A stretch of DNA of 64,000 bases from Paenibacillus faecis. GTDB lineage: Bacteria > Bacillota > Bacilli > Paenibacillales > Paenibacillaceae. The stretch spans positions 572,840 through 636,839 of the forward strand of contig NZ_VSDO01000001.1 of NCBI RefSeq assembly GCF_008084145.1. The letters are read 5' to 3'. Positions 9,233-18,467 of the stretch are shown one piece after another. A program made the position numbers and the translations under genes. The first letter of the stretch is position 1. Each line of letters opens with the position of its first letter. The notes under the pieces are model-generated. The model saw only the letters and a list, made by a program, of their open reading frames with translations. It had not been told where the DNA came from and ran no database searches.

Positions 9233-10909
9233 TTACTTCACCGACTGGTACCATTCGTTTACCTCTTTGGTCATGTCGTCTCCGCCGGACGATTTCCATT
9301 CCTCTACGAATTTGTCGAATTGTTCGGGGCCGACTTTGCCGTAGATAATCTTCGAGAACACGTCCTTCTCCAGCTTGCCGAGATATTCCTGTCTCTTCTT
9401 CATCGTTGGCGTTTGGCGCGTTTGGAACATATTCGGTACGGCCAAATCCTTTTGATCCATCACGATTTTGGCCGCATCGAGCATCGTCTTCGGCGTGCCT
9501 TCCGCAATGATCTTCTCGAACGGAGTCGTCGGCGGCTCGCCATTGGCCAATTTGGACATCGTCTTCATGTTCAAAGAAGGAATCCGGGCTCCGTCAAAGG
9601 TGAGGGTATATTTGTACGCTGGAGCGCCGCCGCCCGGCACCTTCGCTTCATCCACCCATTTGCCGTCCACGAAATCGTAGTCGTAGCCTTGGAATGTTCC
9701 GAATTCAAACTCGCTGCCGGCCTTCCGCTCGGCGTAATTGTCAAACCAGTAGTTTTGATACGTGAAAAAGACTTCCGGATGTTTCATATTTTTGTTGATC
9801 AGGACTACTCCGTTCCGGACGAAAGTGGTGTGGCGGCCGCCTTTGCCGTCAGGGCCAGTTGGCAGCGGGTAGGCCTTAAACTCCGCACCCTTGACGTTTT
9901 TGCTCAAATCTCCAAGCGGCCACGCAACCATCCAGTGCGGGCCGGCGATCATCCCCGCTTTTCCGGATACAAACGCCTCGGTTGCCTTGCTTTCATCCCA
10001 AAGCGAAAACTCCGTTGGAATGTACCCTTTCTCTTTCCATTCTTTGAGCTTAACGAGCCCTTCCTTGACGCCGGGCTGAACGGAGCCAAATTCCAGATTC
10101 CCTTCGCTGTTCAGATTCCATTGGTTCGGCATGGCGCCGTAAGCGCCGAAGAGCCAACTGACATCGGACATCCATGTGTTAAACGCGTTCTTCGTTCCAA
10201 GCGTCAGTCCCCAGGTATCTTTTTGACCGTTTCCGTCGGGATCTTGATTGACGAAGGCGTCCATGATCTTCTCGACATCTTCGATCGTTTTCGGCGCCTG
10301 GAGATTGAGTTTTTTCATCCAATCTTCGCGAATCCACAGCACCGGATCCGAATTATAAGCGTAGTCCAAAATAGGAATGCCGTATTTTTTGCCGTCCTTC
10401 ATATAACGATACCATACTGTCGGATCCTCATTCATGGCATTTTTCCAGGTTTCGGAGGCATATTTGTCGAACAATTCTCCGACCTCCATAAACTTGCCGG
10501 AGTCAAGGAGCGCATCCAGAATATCCGAATCCTCGCGCATGGCGATAATATCCGGCATTTCTTCATCGGAAGCCAGCGCCAGGCGAAGCTTGGTGGCGAA
10601 CGCATCGTTTGTGTTCGTCACCGTCCAATTGTATTTGATCTTGATTCCAAGCCTTTCTTCCGCCCACCGGGTATGCACGTTGTTTTCAATCGTCTCGCCG
10701 TTCTTGAACGTCACATCCGGATTTACGCCGCGAATGGTGGTAATCGTTACCGGCGGATCGTACTTTCCATTGACCAGCTTCAATGTTTCCTGAGCCGGCG
10801 GGTTAGACGCTTCGCTTCCGTTGTTTTTGCCTCCGGAGCAACCGCTAACCAGCGTGAAGGTCAATGCCGATGTCAACAAGACCGCCGCACACTGTTTAAT
10901 CGCTTTCAT
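9233..10909 (-). CDS. Extracellular sugar-binding lipoprotein (LplA-like)
   Basis: A 558-residue solute-binding protein of the large Lpl type. The signal peptide ends in a lipobox LVSGC with Cys24, giving a membrane-anchored lipoprotein, followed by a short Ser/Asn-rich tether. The body shows typical features such as DGNGQKDTWGLTLG (a calcium-binding-like loop) and AGMIAGPHWMVAWP. It should bind an oligosaccharide and deliver it to the permease pair encoded divergently at 11132-12993; no ATPase gene is present, so a shared MsmK-type ATPase is presumably used. It has its own promoter region at 10910-11131. Confidence 0.92.
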   Translation of the reverse strand: MKAIKQCAAVLLTSALTFTLVSGCSGGKNNGSEASNPPAQETLKLVNGKYDPPVTITTIRGVNPDVTFKNGETIENNVHTRWAEERLGIKIKYNWTVTNTNDAFATKLRLALASDEEMPDIIAMREDSDILDALLDSGKFMEVGELFDKYASETWKNAMNEDPTVWYRYMKDGKKYGIPILDYAYNSDPVLWIREDWMKKLNLQAPKTIEDVEKIMDAFVNQDPDGNGQKDTWGLTLGTKNAFNTWMSDVSWLFGAYGAMPNQWNLNSEGNLEFGSVQPGVKEGLVKLKEWKEKGYIPTEFSLWDESKATEAFVSGKAGMIAGPHWMVAWPLGDLSKNVKGAEFKAYPLPTGPDGKGGRHTTFVRNGVVLINKNMKHPEVFFTYQNYWFDNYAERKAGSEFEFGTFQGYDYDFVDGKWVDEAKVPGGGAPAYKYTLTFDGARIPSLNMKTMSKLANGEPPTTPFEKIIAEGTPKTMLDAAKIVMDQKDLAVPNMFQTRQTPTMKKRQEYLGKLEKDVFSKIIYGKVGPEQFDKFVEEWKSSGGDDMTKEVNEWYQSVK

Positions 10910-10941
10910 TTTTTCATCCCCCTGTAAGGAAATCTTGTAAA

Positions 10942-10957
10942 TACAACGTTTATTGTA
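10942..10957. promoter_or_regulatory. Inverted repeat between divergent sugar genes
   Basis: TACAA and TTGTA arms separated by CGTTTA lie 33 bp upstream of the binding-protein start and 175 bp from the permease start. A candidate operator for the local regulator; this is inference only. Confidence 0.3.
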
Positions 10958-11131
10958 GATGAGCTCCCATGATCTTAAAATGGCTGCTTTTTTACCTGGA
11001 TGGAACGATTTTTAGATTTCGCCCCTCTTTGTAAAATTCGTGCCCTTCGGGTAAACAGGTTGCCATATCTCGCCCTTTTGCACTCAAGTATAATAAGGCC
11101 ACAAGCGTAAGCCTGACAAGTTGAGAGGAGA

Positions 11132-12094
11132 ATGATTATGGCGTCTGTTAGTGAATCGGCAACGCAAAATCCCCGGCGTACGGACGTTTCGGGTTCGCGT
11201 ACAAAGCGCAGTAAAAGCGGTTATATCTTTCATTTCATGCTGCTGCCGGCAGTGATTTTAACGATTATTTTTTCTTATATTCCCATGTTCGGCGTGATTA
11301 TGGCCTTCCAGGATTTCAAACCTTGGCTTGGTTTTTCCGGCTCTCCCTGGGTTGGCCTGGAACATTTCAGATTCATGTTCGAGAGGGAAGACAGCATCCA
11401 GGTCATTATAAACACGCTTATTATTTCCGTCCTCAAAATCACGATAGGGATGATTATCCCGATTCTATTTGCGATCCTGCTCAATGAAATCCGAAAAATA
11501 GCCTTCAAACGGGTCGTGCAAACGATGGTCTATCTTCCTCATTTCCTGTCATGGGTCATCTTGGGAGGGATTCTGATTGATCTTCTGTCCCCTGAAGGCG
11601 GCCTGGTGAATCAGGCACTCGGAGTGTTGGGGATCAAGCCGATTTTCTTTTTGGGAGATGGGAACTGGTTCCGGGTCACGATTGTCGTTTCTGATATCTG
11701 GAAGGAGTTTGGTTTCTCCACCATCGTATACCTGGCCGCCCTGTCGGGCATAAACCCGTCGCTCTATGAAGCGGCGGAAATCGACGGAGCTTCACGCTGG
11801 AAGCAAACCCTGCACATTACAATTCCGGCCCTATTGCCGATTACGATCGTCGTCGGAACGCTCGCGCTGGGCAACATTCTGAATGCGGGCTTTGACCAGA
11901 TTTTCAACCTGTATAATCCGCTCGTCTACGACAAAGGCGATATCATCGATACTTTCGTCTACCGCATGGCCATCTTGAACGGAGAAATGAGCTTCGGAAC
12001 GGCCGTCGGCTTGTTCAAATCCGTCATCGGCGCGGTCATGATTATTACCGCCTATCGCTTGGCTTACAAATATGCCAATTATCGAATTTTTTAA
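11132..12094 (+). CDS. Sugar ABC transporter permease, LplB type
   Basis: Integral membrane protein of 320 residues with six predicted helices. Residues around 45-60 carry the family marker SYIPMFGVIMAFQDF. The EAA loop that contacts the ATPase reads EAAEIDGASRWKQTLHITIP. It pairs with the LplC-type permease encoded 20 bp downstream, forming the channel for sugar brought by the lipoprotein at 9233-10909. The start is an ATG preceded by GAGAGGAG; an upstream in-phase ATG three codons earlier would be possible but lacks that spacing. Confidence 0.93.
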   Translation: MIMASVSESATQNPRRTDVSGSRTKRSKSGYIFHFMLLPAVILTIIFSYIPMFGVIMAFQDFKPWLGFSGSPWVGLEHFRFMFEREDSIQVIINTLIISVLKITIGMIIPILFAILLNEIRKIAFKRVVQTMVYLPHFLSWVILGGILIDLLSPEGGLVNQALGVLGIKPIFFLGDGNWFRVTIVVSDIWKEFGFSTIVYLAALSGINPSLYEAAEIDGASRWKQTLHITIPALLPITIVVGTLALGNILNAGFDQIFNLYNPLVYDKGDIIDTFVYRMAILNGEMSFGTAVGLFKSVIGAVMIITAYRLAYKYANYRIF

Positions 12095-12114
12095 AATCCC
12101 GGAGGTGAGGATGT

Positions 12115-12993
12115 ATGTATCACAAAACGCTAGCCTATCGCATATTCAATGTATTTAACCATGTTTTCCTGGCGCTCCTATCCCTGCTTTGCGTCATTCC
12201 CCTGATTCACGTTCTGGCCGTTTCTTTCAGCGGAAAAGCTGCGGCGAGCGCAAATCGGGTCGGCTTATGGCCGGTCGACTTCACTCTCGACGCTTATGAA
12301 AAAACACTGGGCAATGAAAACTTTATTCAATCCTTGATCATTTCCGTGGAGAGAGTCGTTGTGGGAACATCCCTCAGCATGTTAGTCGTATTCCTGGCCG
12401 CCTACGCTCTGTCCAAGGATGAGAAGGTCTTTCGCGGAAGAAACCTGTATTCCTGGTTTTTCGTGTTCACGATGTTGTTCTCCGGGGGCATGGTCCCCAT
12501 GTACATCCTGATTCAAAAAATCCACTTGATGAACACCATCTGGGCTTTGATCATTCCGGGGCTGGTCAGCGTATGGAACATGATTCTGCTGCTTAACTTC
12601 TTCCGGGGGGTCCCGAAGGAACTCGAAGAGGCATCCTTGATCGACGGCGCCGGTCACTTGACAACCCTGTTCCGTATTTACCTGCCGCTTTCCATGCCGG
12701 CGATCGCCACCTTGTCCCTTTTCACCTTGGTCGGCCAGTGGAACGACTGGTTCTCGGGCCTGCTCTATATGTCGGACTACAAGAAGTATCCGCTTGCGAC
12801 CTTCCTGCAGACGATTCTCGTGCAGCAGGATATGAGCAAAATGAATGTGGACCCGAAAATGCTGGAGAACATCTCCCAGCGCACGGTCAAGGCCGCCCAA
12901 ATATTTATCGGCGCCGTACCGGTACTGCTAATCTATCCTTTTCTCCAAAAGTACTTTGTCAAAGGGATTGTCCTGGGGGCGGTTAAAGAATAG
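12115..12993 (+). CDS. Sugar ABC transporter permease, LplC type
   Basis: Second permease subunit, 292 residues, six predicted membrane helices. The EAA loop reads EEASLIDGAGHLTTLFRIYLPL, and the C-terminus has the usual KYFVKGIVLGAVKE. The gene follows the LplB-type permease in a two-gene operon with a GGAGGTGAGG ribosome binding site and ends at a strong terminator. Confidence 0.93.
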   Translation: MYHKTLAYRIFNVFNHVFLALLSLLCVIPLIHVLAVSFSGKAAASANRVGLWPVDFTLDAYEKTLGNENFIQSLIISVERVVVGTSLSMLVVFLAAYALSKDEKVFRGRNLYSWFFVFTMLFSGGMVPMYILIQKIHLMNTIWALIIPGLVSVWNMILLLNFFRGVPKELEEASLIDGAGHLTTLFRIYLPLSMPAIATLSLFTLVGQWNDWFSGLLYMSDYKKYPLATFLQTILVQQDMSKMNVDPKMLENISQRTVKAAQIFIGAVPVLLIYPFLQKYFVKGIVLGAVKE

Positions 12994-13013
12994 AGCTGCA
13001 TGCTATGCGTCAA

Positions 13014-13055
13014 AAAAAAGATGACCCCCGATACCAATTCAGGGGTCATCTTTTT
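13014..13055. terminator. Bidirectional terminator
   Basis: AAAAAAGATGACCCC pairs with GGGGTCATCTTTTT. A-rich on one side and T-rich on the other, it serves the convergent permease operon (plus) and deacetylase operon (minus). Confidence 0.85.
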
Positions 13056-13063
13056 ACTGTTAT

Positions 13064-13690
13064 TCATGCTCGATCCACGAGCCCAAGCAGCTCGCTGACG
13101 GTCAAAAACCGATAACCGTCAGCCGCCAGCTCGCCGACCATAACCCGGACGGCCTCGATCGTTTGCTCCCGTTCGCCGTACCCGTCATGAAATATAAATA
13201 TACTGCCTTTCTTGCATGCCGCCCTCGTCCGCTCCAGGATAAAATCGACGCCGGGCTGCTCCCAATCCTTGGCCTCGCCGTTAACACACCCGATCGAGCG
13301 GTACCCGAACTTCGCGGCAAGCGAAAGAACTTCCTCATTCACGGCAAAATACGGTGGCCTGAAATTCGTGGGGGACTGCCCCGTCACCCGGCGAATGATC
13401 TCATCCGTCCGTTTGATTTCCTCCCCCGCTTCCTCGGGCGTGATCTTGGTCAAGTCAGGATGCGAATAAGTATGATTGGCGATTTCATGCCCGGCGGCAT
13501 GAACTTCCTTGGCGATATCCTCGAACGCCTCGATTTCCTGGCCGATCATGAAGAAGGTGGCTTTTCCGTTAACCTTACGGAAAATGTCCAGCAGTTGTTT
13601 GGTATACAACGGATGCGGTCCATCGTCAAACGTAAAGGCGACGGCCTTTTCTTCGGTTGAAACTTGATGGACCAATGAGATCTCGCCCAT
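13064..13690 (-). CDS. Polysaccharide deacetylase (CE4, NodB domain)
   Basis: A 208-residue NodB-fold deacetylase. Metal and catalytic residues are visible: Asp22/Asp23 in TFDDGPH, His73 and His77 in ANHTYSHPDL, and RPPYF around 114. No signal peptide, so it acts in the cytoplasm unless exported by another route. CE4 enzymes remove acetyl groups from chitin, peptidoglycan or xylan. Placed 13 bp after the arabinofuranosidase gene and last in the operon, it could deacetylate imported xylo- or arabino-oligosaccharides; that substrate is inferred. GGGAGG precedes the ATG. Confidence 0.88.
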   Translation of the reverse strand: MGEISLVHQVSTEEKAVAFTFDDGPHPLYTKQLLDIFRKVNGKATFFMIGQEIEAFEDIAKEVHAAGHEIANHTYSHPDLTKITPEEAGEEIKRTDEIIRRVTGQSPTNFRPPYFAVNEEVLSLAAKFGYRSIGCVNGEAKDWEQPGVDFILERTRAACKKGSIFIFHDGYGEREQTIEAVRVMVGELAADGYRFLTVSELLGLVDRA

Positions 13691-13703
13691 AGCATTGCCT
13701 CCC

Positions 13704-15188
13704 TTAGGAAAATGACAGGATGACGACGGACATCGGCGGCAGCGTTGCCGTCAAGCCGTCCTCACTTACGTTCGCGATTCCGTCAAACGCCCGCGGTTTT
13801 ACCGTCTCCGGCTGCTCGAACGTATTGTGCGCGTTCATGTCGGCATGCGACAGCACCCGGCCCGCAACATTCGCGACTTTCCCCAGTCCGCGCAGCAAAA
13901 GCGATACGGCGGCCTCGCGATGCGGATCAACATTGCACAGACTGATGTCGATCGTGCCGTCCGGGCGCTTGGATGCCGACGCGCTGACTTGCGGAATCGA
14001 CCCACCGTCCAATTCATACTCGCTGGTCTCCAGATGAAGCGCCAAAGCCTCCGCATCCTGGTGTACTTTGAACATCTCAAATACGTGATAAGTCGGCGTC
14101 AATACCATCTTGGCGCCTTCCGTCAGGATCATCGCCTGCAGGACGTTCACCGTCTGCGCGATATTCGCCATATGGACGCGATCGCAATGACGATGAAATA
14201 TATGAAAATGCAGGCCGGCCACAAGCGCATCTCTCAGCGAGTTTTGCTGGTACAGGAACCCGGGGTTGGTGCCCGGCTCCACCTGGAACCAGGTGCCCCA
14301 CTCGTCAACGATCAGGCCGACGCGTTTCTTCGGATCGTACTGGTCCATGATCGCCGAATGGCGTCTAATCAACTCGTCCATATGCAGGGTCAGCCGCATC
14401 GTTTCGAACCATTCCGCTTCATCGAAGCCGAGCGCCGGACGCTTGACTTCAAACCCTCCGGGCACCGTGTAATTGTGCAGGCTAAGACCGTCCATGTAAG
14501 CGCCGGCTTCTCGCATCAGCGTCTCCGTCCAGTGGTAATCGTCCACGTTGGCCCCGCCGGCGATCTTGTAGATGCGATTCTCGCCGTAATTGCGGACATA
14601 CGTCTGGAACCGGCGGTACTCGTCGGCGTAATATTCCGCCCGCATGTTGCCGCCGCAGCCCCAGTTTTCGTTACCGACGCCGAAGTATTTCAACTTCCAC
14701 GGCTTGTCCCGCCCGTTCGCTTTACGCCAGTCGGCCATCGGGGATTCGCCGTCGAAGGTCATATACTCGACCCATTCCTGCATCTCCTGAACGGTGCCGC
14801 TGCCGACGTTTCCGCAGATGTACGGCTCCGTATTCAGCAGCTCGCACAGATCGAAAAATTCATGGGTACCAAAGTGGTTGTTCTCCACGACGCCGCCCCA
14901 GTGCGTATTGACCATGCGTTTGCGCCGCTCCCGCGGACCGATGCCGTCCTTCCAGTGGTATTCGTCGGCAAAACACCCGCCCGGCCAGCGCAGAACGGGG
15001 ATATTCAAATTGCGAAGCGCTTCCAGCACATCGTTCCGGATGCCGCGGGTGTGCGGAATCGGCGAATCCTCGCCGACCCAGATCCCTTCGTAAATACAGC
15101 GGCCGAGATGCTCGGCGAAGTGCCCGTAAATATGGCGGCTGATTTTGCCGACCGACTGATCGGCGTTAATCGTTATTGTCGCTTTCAT
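13704..15188 (-). CDS. abfA: Alpha-L-arabinofuranosidase, GH51
   Basis: Cytoplasmic glycosidase of 494 residues, full length for GH51. The acid/base Glu174 lies in [12 protein letters not shown] and the nucleophile Glu296 in [28 protein letters not shown] near 66-84 is a GH51 signature. It releases terminal alpha-L-arabinofuranose from arabinan or arabinoxylan oligosaccharides. It follows the two permease genes in the operon (23 bp gap) and precedes the deacetylase. This enzyme is the best clue to the transported substrate. Confidence 0.95.
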   Translation of the reverse strand: MKATITINADQSVGKISRHIYGHFAEHLGRCIYEGIWVGEDSPIPHTRGIRNDVLEALRNLNIPVLRWPGGCFADEYHWKDGIGPRERRKRMVNTHWGGVVENNHFGTHEFFDLCELLNTEPYICGNVGSGTVQEMQEWVEYMTFDGESPMADWRKANGRDKPWKLKYFGVGNENWGCGGNMRAEYYADEYRRFQTYVRNYGENRIYKIAGGANVDDYHWTETLMREAGAYMDGLSLHNYTVPGGFEVKRPALGFDEAEWFETMRLTLHMDELIRRHSAIMDQYDPKKRVGLIVDEWGTWFQVEPGTNPGFLYQQNSLRDALVAGLHFHIFHRHCDRVHMANIAQTVNVLQAMILTEGAKMVLTPTYHVFEMFKVHQDAEALALHLETSEYELDGGSIPQVSASASKRPDGTIDISLCNVDPHREAAVSLLLRGLGKVANVAGRVLSHADMNAHNTFEQPETVKPRAFDGIANVSEDGLTATLPPMSVVILSFS

Positions 15189-15211
15189 CCTAAATTCTCC
15201 CTTCCGTTCAT

Positions 15212-16069
15212 TTATCCTTTAACTGCGCCCGCAATCATACTTTTCTGTACCTGCTTGTTCAGCAGCAAATAAATCGCGATCGTGGGAACGGTCGTGATCA
15301 TGAGCCCGGCACCGATAATCCCCCACTGCGTAATATAAGTGCCGACCATCGACATCATGCCCACCGTTAGCGTCTGGTAGTGCGCATCATTAATAAAGGT
15401 CACCGCAAACATCAACTCGTTCCAGCAGGACAGGAAGGTAAAGATCGCAACTGTAGCAATTGCCGGGCGAATCAACGGCAGAATAATGTGAAAGAAGGTT
15501 TTATAGATGCCGCAGCCGTCAATGACTGCGGATTCTTCCATTTCTCGCGGAATTCCCTTGAAGAAACTGCCCAGAATGAACACCGCCATGGGGATCCCGA
15601 ACGCTACGTATGGAATAATCAATGACCAGTAGGTATTCAACAAGTGCAGGTTCTTCAGCACCATAAATAACGGCAGCAACGCCGCGTGAATCGGTACCAT
15701 CATGCCAAGAAGGATGACCGTCATCGTTGTATTGCTGAGCTTCCAGTTCATTCTCGTAATCGCGTATCCTGTCATCGAGGATAGAATCAAAACGAGGATA
15801 ATGGAGGCGGCGGTCACCAACACGCTGTTATTAAAGTAAGTCAATACATTGCCGTCCTCCAGAGCCTTGGCGTAATTGCTCCAGAGAAATTTTTTGGGAA
15901 ATCCCGCGACATCCCCGCTGAAAATCTCGCTATTGTCTTTAAGGGAGAAAAACATAAGCCAAATTAGGGGATAGATTTGAATGATCGCCACGATGGCTAA
16001 AAACAATTGCAGCAGAATCCTCCCTATAAAATGCGTTTTTTTAGGCAGCATGGTTTCTACGCTACTCAC
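15212..16069 (-). CDS. Carbohydrate ABC permease, MalG type
   Basis: A 285-residue inner-membrane subunit with six predicted helices and an EAA loop [22 protein letters not shown]. The C-terminus [15 protein letters not shown] is typical of the family. A GTG start at 16069 is preferred because GGGGGAG lies just before it. It pairs with the MalF-type permease 11 bp upstream to import arabinose-containing oligosaccharides. Confidence 0.93.
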   Translation of the reverse strand: MSSVETMLPKKTHFIGRILLQLFLAIVAIIQIYPLIWLMFFSLKDNSEIFSGDVAGFPKKFLWSNYAKALEDGNVLTYFNNSVLVTAASIILVLILSSMTGYAITRMNWKLSNTTMTVILLGMMVPIHAALLPLFMVLKNLHLLNTYWSLIIPYVAFGIPMAVFILGSFFKGIPREMEESAVIDGCGIYKTFFHIILPLIRPAIATVAIFTFLSCWNELMFAVTFINDAHYQTLTVGMMSMVGTYITQWGIIGAGLMITTVPTIAIYLLLNKQVQKSMIAGAVKG

Positions 16070-16080
16070 TGAACTCCCCC

Positions 16081-16950
16081 CTATTCCGTCTTGAAAAATT
16101 TATTGATGAGGACCGTAACTATCAAACATTCCAGAATGATAAAAACGGATATCGCACTGCCGTATCCATATTTGTACGTATTGAAAATCGTCGTGTACAT
16201 TAAGGTGCTCGGCACTTCGGTGGCGAACAAGGGGCCGCCGCCCGTCAACACGTAAACCAGATCGAATACTTTAAATGCGCCGATGACGGAAAACACGAGA
16301 CAGACCTTGAGAATGGGCTTCATAAGCGGGATGGTTATGGTGAACGCCGTCCGGACTCGGGAAGCCCCGTCGATTTTGGCCGCTTCGAAAATGTCCTGCG
16401 AAATCGACTTTGCTCCGGCATACATCAGCAGCATATGGTAACCGATGTACTGCCATAAGGTCGGAATAAAAGAGGCGACCAGCGCGGTTTTCTTCTGTCC
16501 GAGCCAGTCTTGGGCCCATTCCGAAAGACCGATGTTCTCGAGCAACGTGTTCAGAAGACCATAATCGGCATTATAGATTTTGGACCATAACTGCGCGATA
16601 ACTACGGTGGAGATCAACACCGGGATAAAATACACCGTACGGTAAAAACCTTCCCCCTTCACGGTGGATGCCAGGATTAAAGCCAGCAAAAGGGACAGGG
16701 GCAATTGGATGAAAATGGAGGCCGCTGCAAACAGCAAAGAGTTTCTGATGGAATGCAAGGCCCTTGAATCCGTAAACATATCCACGTAATTTTCCAGTCC
16801 AATAAAGGTGCCTTTACCGACGCCGTTCCAATCCAATACACTATAATAGCTCGAGACGAAAATCGGAATTAATACAATCGAACAAAAGATCAGAAGAGTA
16901 GGAAGAACAAATATGGCAATAGCTGTTTTATTCGAAAAAACTGAATTCAT
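16081..16950 (-). CDS. Carbohydrate ABC permease, MalF type
   Basis: Membrane permease of 289 residues starting with MNSVFSNK; this ATG at 16950 has GAGGGGAG at good spacing, whereas an upstream TTG would overlap a hairpin. The EAA loop reads EAAKIDGASRVRTAFTITIPL. Partner of the MalG-type subunit and fed by the lipoprotein encoded upstream. No ATPase gene in the operon. Confidence 0.92.
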   Translation of the reverse strand: MNSVFSNKTAIAIFVLPTLLIFCSIVLIPIFVSSYYSVLDWNGVGKGTFIGLENYVDMFTDSRALHSIRNSLLFAAASIFIQLPLSLLLALILASTVKGEGFYRTVYFIPVLISTVVIAQLWSKIYNADYGLLNTLLENIGLSEWAQDWLGQKKTALVASFIPTLWQYIGYHMLLMYAGAKSISQDIFEAAKIDGASRVRTAFTITIPLMKPILKVCLVFSVIGAFKVFDLVYVLTGGGPLFATEVPSTLMYTTIFNTYKYGYGSAISVFIILECLIVTVLINKFFKTE

Positions 16951-16967
16951 CGTCGGTTCTCCCCTCA

Positions 16968-17002
16968 AAGATGCGGTCAGGGATGCACCCTGGCCGCATC
17001 TT
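16968..17002 (-). terminator. Hairpin after the binding-protein gene
   Basis: AAGATGCGG-T-CAGGG pairs with CCCTG-G-CCGCATCTT around a 5-base loop, a 15-pair stem with one wobble. It lies between the binding-protein stop and the permease start, where a partial terminator or mRNA stabiliser is often found. Confidence 0.6.
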
Positions 17003-17031
17003 GTTTGGATTTATTCATTCTGGGACATAGA

Positions 17032-18351
17032 TCAAAGACTTAGTTCCGTCGGCTCAAGTTGTGCCATCTGTTTGCAGAATTCTTCAGGCGTAATGTCGCC
17101 TGCCAAAAGCAGGGCAATCAGATTTTTATGCGTTTCCGCAGACTCGGCGGGTAGAATGTTATCCCACCATGAAGTGAACGATGTGGCCGTTTTCAAAATT
17201 TCGGCAGCCGATTTATCAAGCGAGGAAAGGCTTGACGTATCCAGCCCTTCCGTGTTCCAGGTTGGAAGTCCGGCACCGGCCAAATAACCTTGGGTACCAA
17301 GCTGCTCACTCAAATAAATCAGGAACTCGGCCGCTTCCTTCGGATGCTTCGTCGTGCTGTTGATATAGTTCCCGTCAACAGCTACGCCGAAAATTTCGCT
17401 GGCTTTGCCCTTACCGTCTTCAAAGACCGGGAAAGGAATAACTTGAACCTTTCCTTTCGTCGCCGCCGACGGATCTTCAATCCCGGCATTTACCCAGTTG
17501 GCCTGGAACATCATAGCGCCACTGCCCGCATTGAACGCGCCCAGCATTTCATCGTAGCTCATGCTCAGCATGCTGCTGTTGAATGCGCCCGCTTTTGCCA
17601 ACTCCTGCAATTTGGTCGCTGCCGCCACAAAGTCCGGCGAATCCCATTTGGAAGGATCCTTAAACGCCTCGATTACGGCGTCGCGTCCGGCTTGGCGCAT
17701 CGCAATCATGTCGTACCAATACATGCCCGGCCAGCGGTCTTTCTCGCCGATGAGTGCCGGAGTAATGCCCGCCGCCTTCAATTTCTCTACCGCATCGAGC
17801 AGTTCCGTATATGTCGTCGGGATTTTCGCTCCCGCTTTTTCAAACAATTCGGTATTTACATAAAGGTTGGCGATATGCGTGAACACCGGAAGGGTATAGA
17901 TTTTCCCGTCCGTTTCGATGGCTTCTAACATACCCGGCGCCATTCTCGACTTGATTTCATCCGTCAGATAGCCGGAGATATCGAGCACGTTTCCGGATTC
18001 GATATACGGCTGCATAAAACTGCCGCCGCCCATACCGTAAAAAATGTCGGGCGCTTCGCCGGCGGCAAGCGATGTTTTGATTTTGGTCTTATACTGTTCG
18101 CCGGTCGTACCTGTCCGTTCGACTTGGATATCGGGATGCTCGCTGTTCCACTTCTCGACGATTTGCGGCAGCAATTTGGCCGACGGGTCCGTATTGCCTA
18201 CGGATTGATCCCATAAGGTCAGCTTAATGGAACCGCTTCCACTTTCGCCTGAAGATTTCCCTCCGGAAGATTCGGACGAACATGCAGCCAAACTGCCTGC
18301 AAGCCCCAACGCCAATACGATGCTCATCGATTTTTTTAGTAACGCTTTCAT
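17032..18351 (-). CDS. Extracellular sugar-binding lipoprotein, family 1
   Basis: A 439-residue binding protein starting at the ATG at 18351, where GGGAGG stands at ideal distance; longer upstream reading frames lack this. The signal peptide ends in the lipobox SLAAC with Cys24. The mature part is a two-lobe MalE/UgpB-like fold with motifs such as APDIFYGMGGG and GSGAMMFQANWVNAG. It captures arabino- or xylo-oligosaccharides at the cell surface for the permeases at 15212-16950. It follows the regulator gene by 117 bp and may have its own promoter there. Confidence 0.92.
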   Translation of the reverse strand: MKALLKKSMSIVLALGLAGSLAACSSESSGGKSSGESGSGSIKLTLWDQSVGNTDPSAKLLPQIVEKWNSEHPDIQVERTGTTGEQYKTKIKTSLAAGEAPDIFYGMGGGSFMQPYIESGNVLDISGYLTDEIKSRMAPGMLEAIETDGKIYTLPVFTHIANLYVNTELFEKAGAKIPTTYTELLDAVEKLKAAGITPALIGEKDRWPGMYWYDMIAMRQAGRDAVIEAFKDPSKWDSPDFVAAATKLQELAKAGAFNSSMLSMSYDEMLGAFNAGSGAMMFQANWVNAGIEDPSAATKGKVQVIPFPVFEDGKGKASEIFGVAVDGNYINSTTKHPKEAAEFLIYLSEQLGTQGYLAGAGLPTWNTEGLDTSSLSSLDKSAAEILKTATSFTSWWDNILPAESAETHKNLIALLLAGDITPEEFCKQMAQLEPTELSL

Positions 18352-18467
18352 CTTTTGACCTCCCTGATAAAGTTTGATGCATCTATGGTTAATTTTAGGG
18401 AAGCCGCCAGATATACTCCATTCAAAATACGCACATCCCCTTGTAATATTCGAGCATCTCTTGGTAC

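Noticed and set aside
9320..10927. 535-codon open frame opposite the Lpl-type binding-protein gene
   Set aside because: Exactly antisense to a strong coding gene, rich in His/Arg/Phe as expected of a shadow, with no ribosome binding site or known domain.
13827..15272. 481-codon open frame opposite the GH51 gene
   Set aside because: Antisense shadow; the GH51 gene carries complete catalytic motifs.
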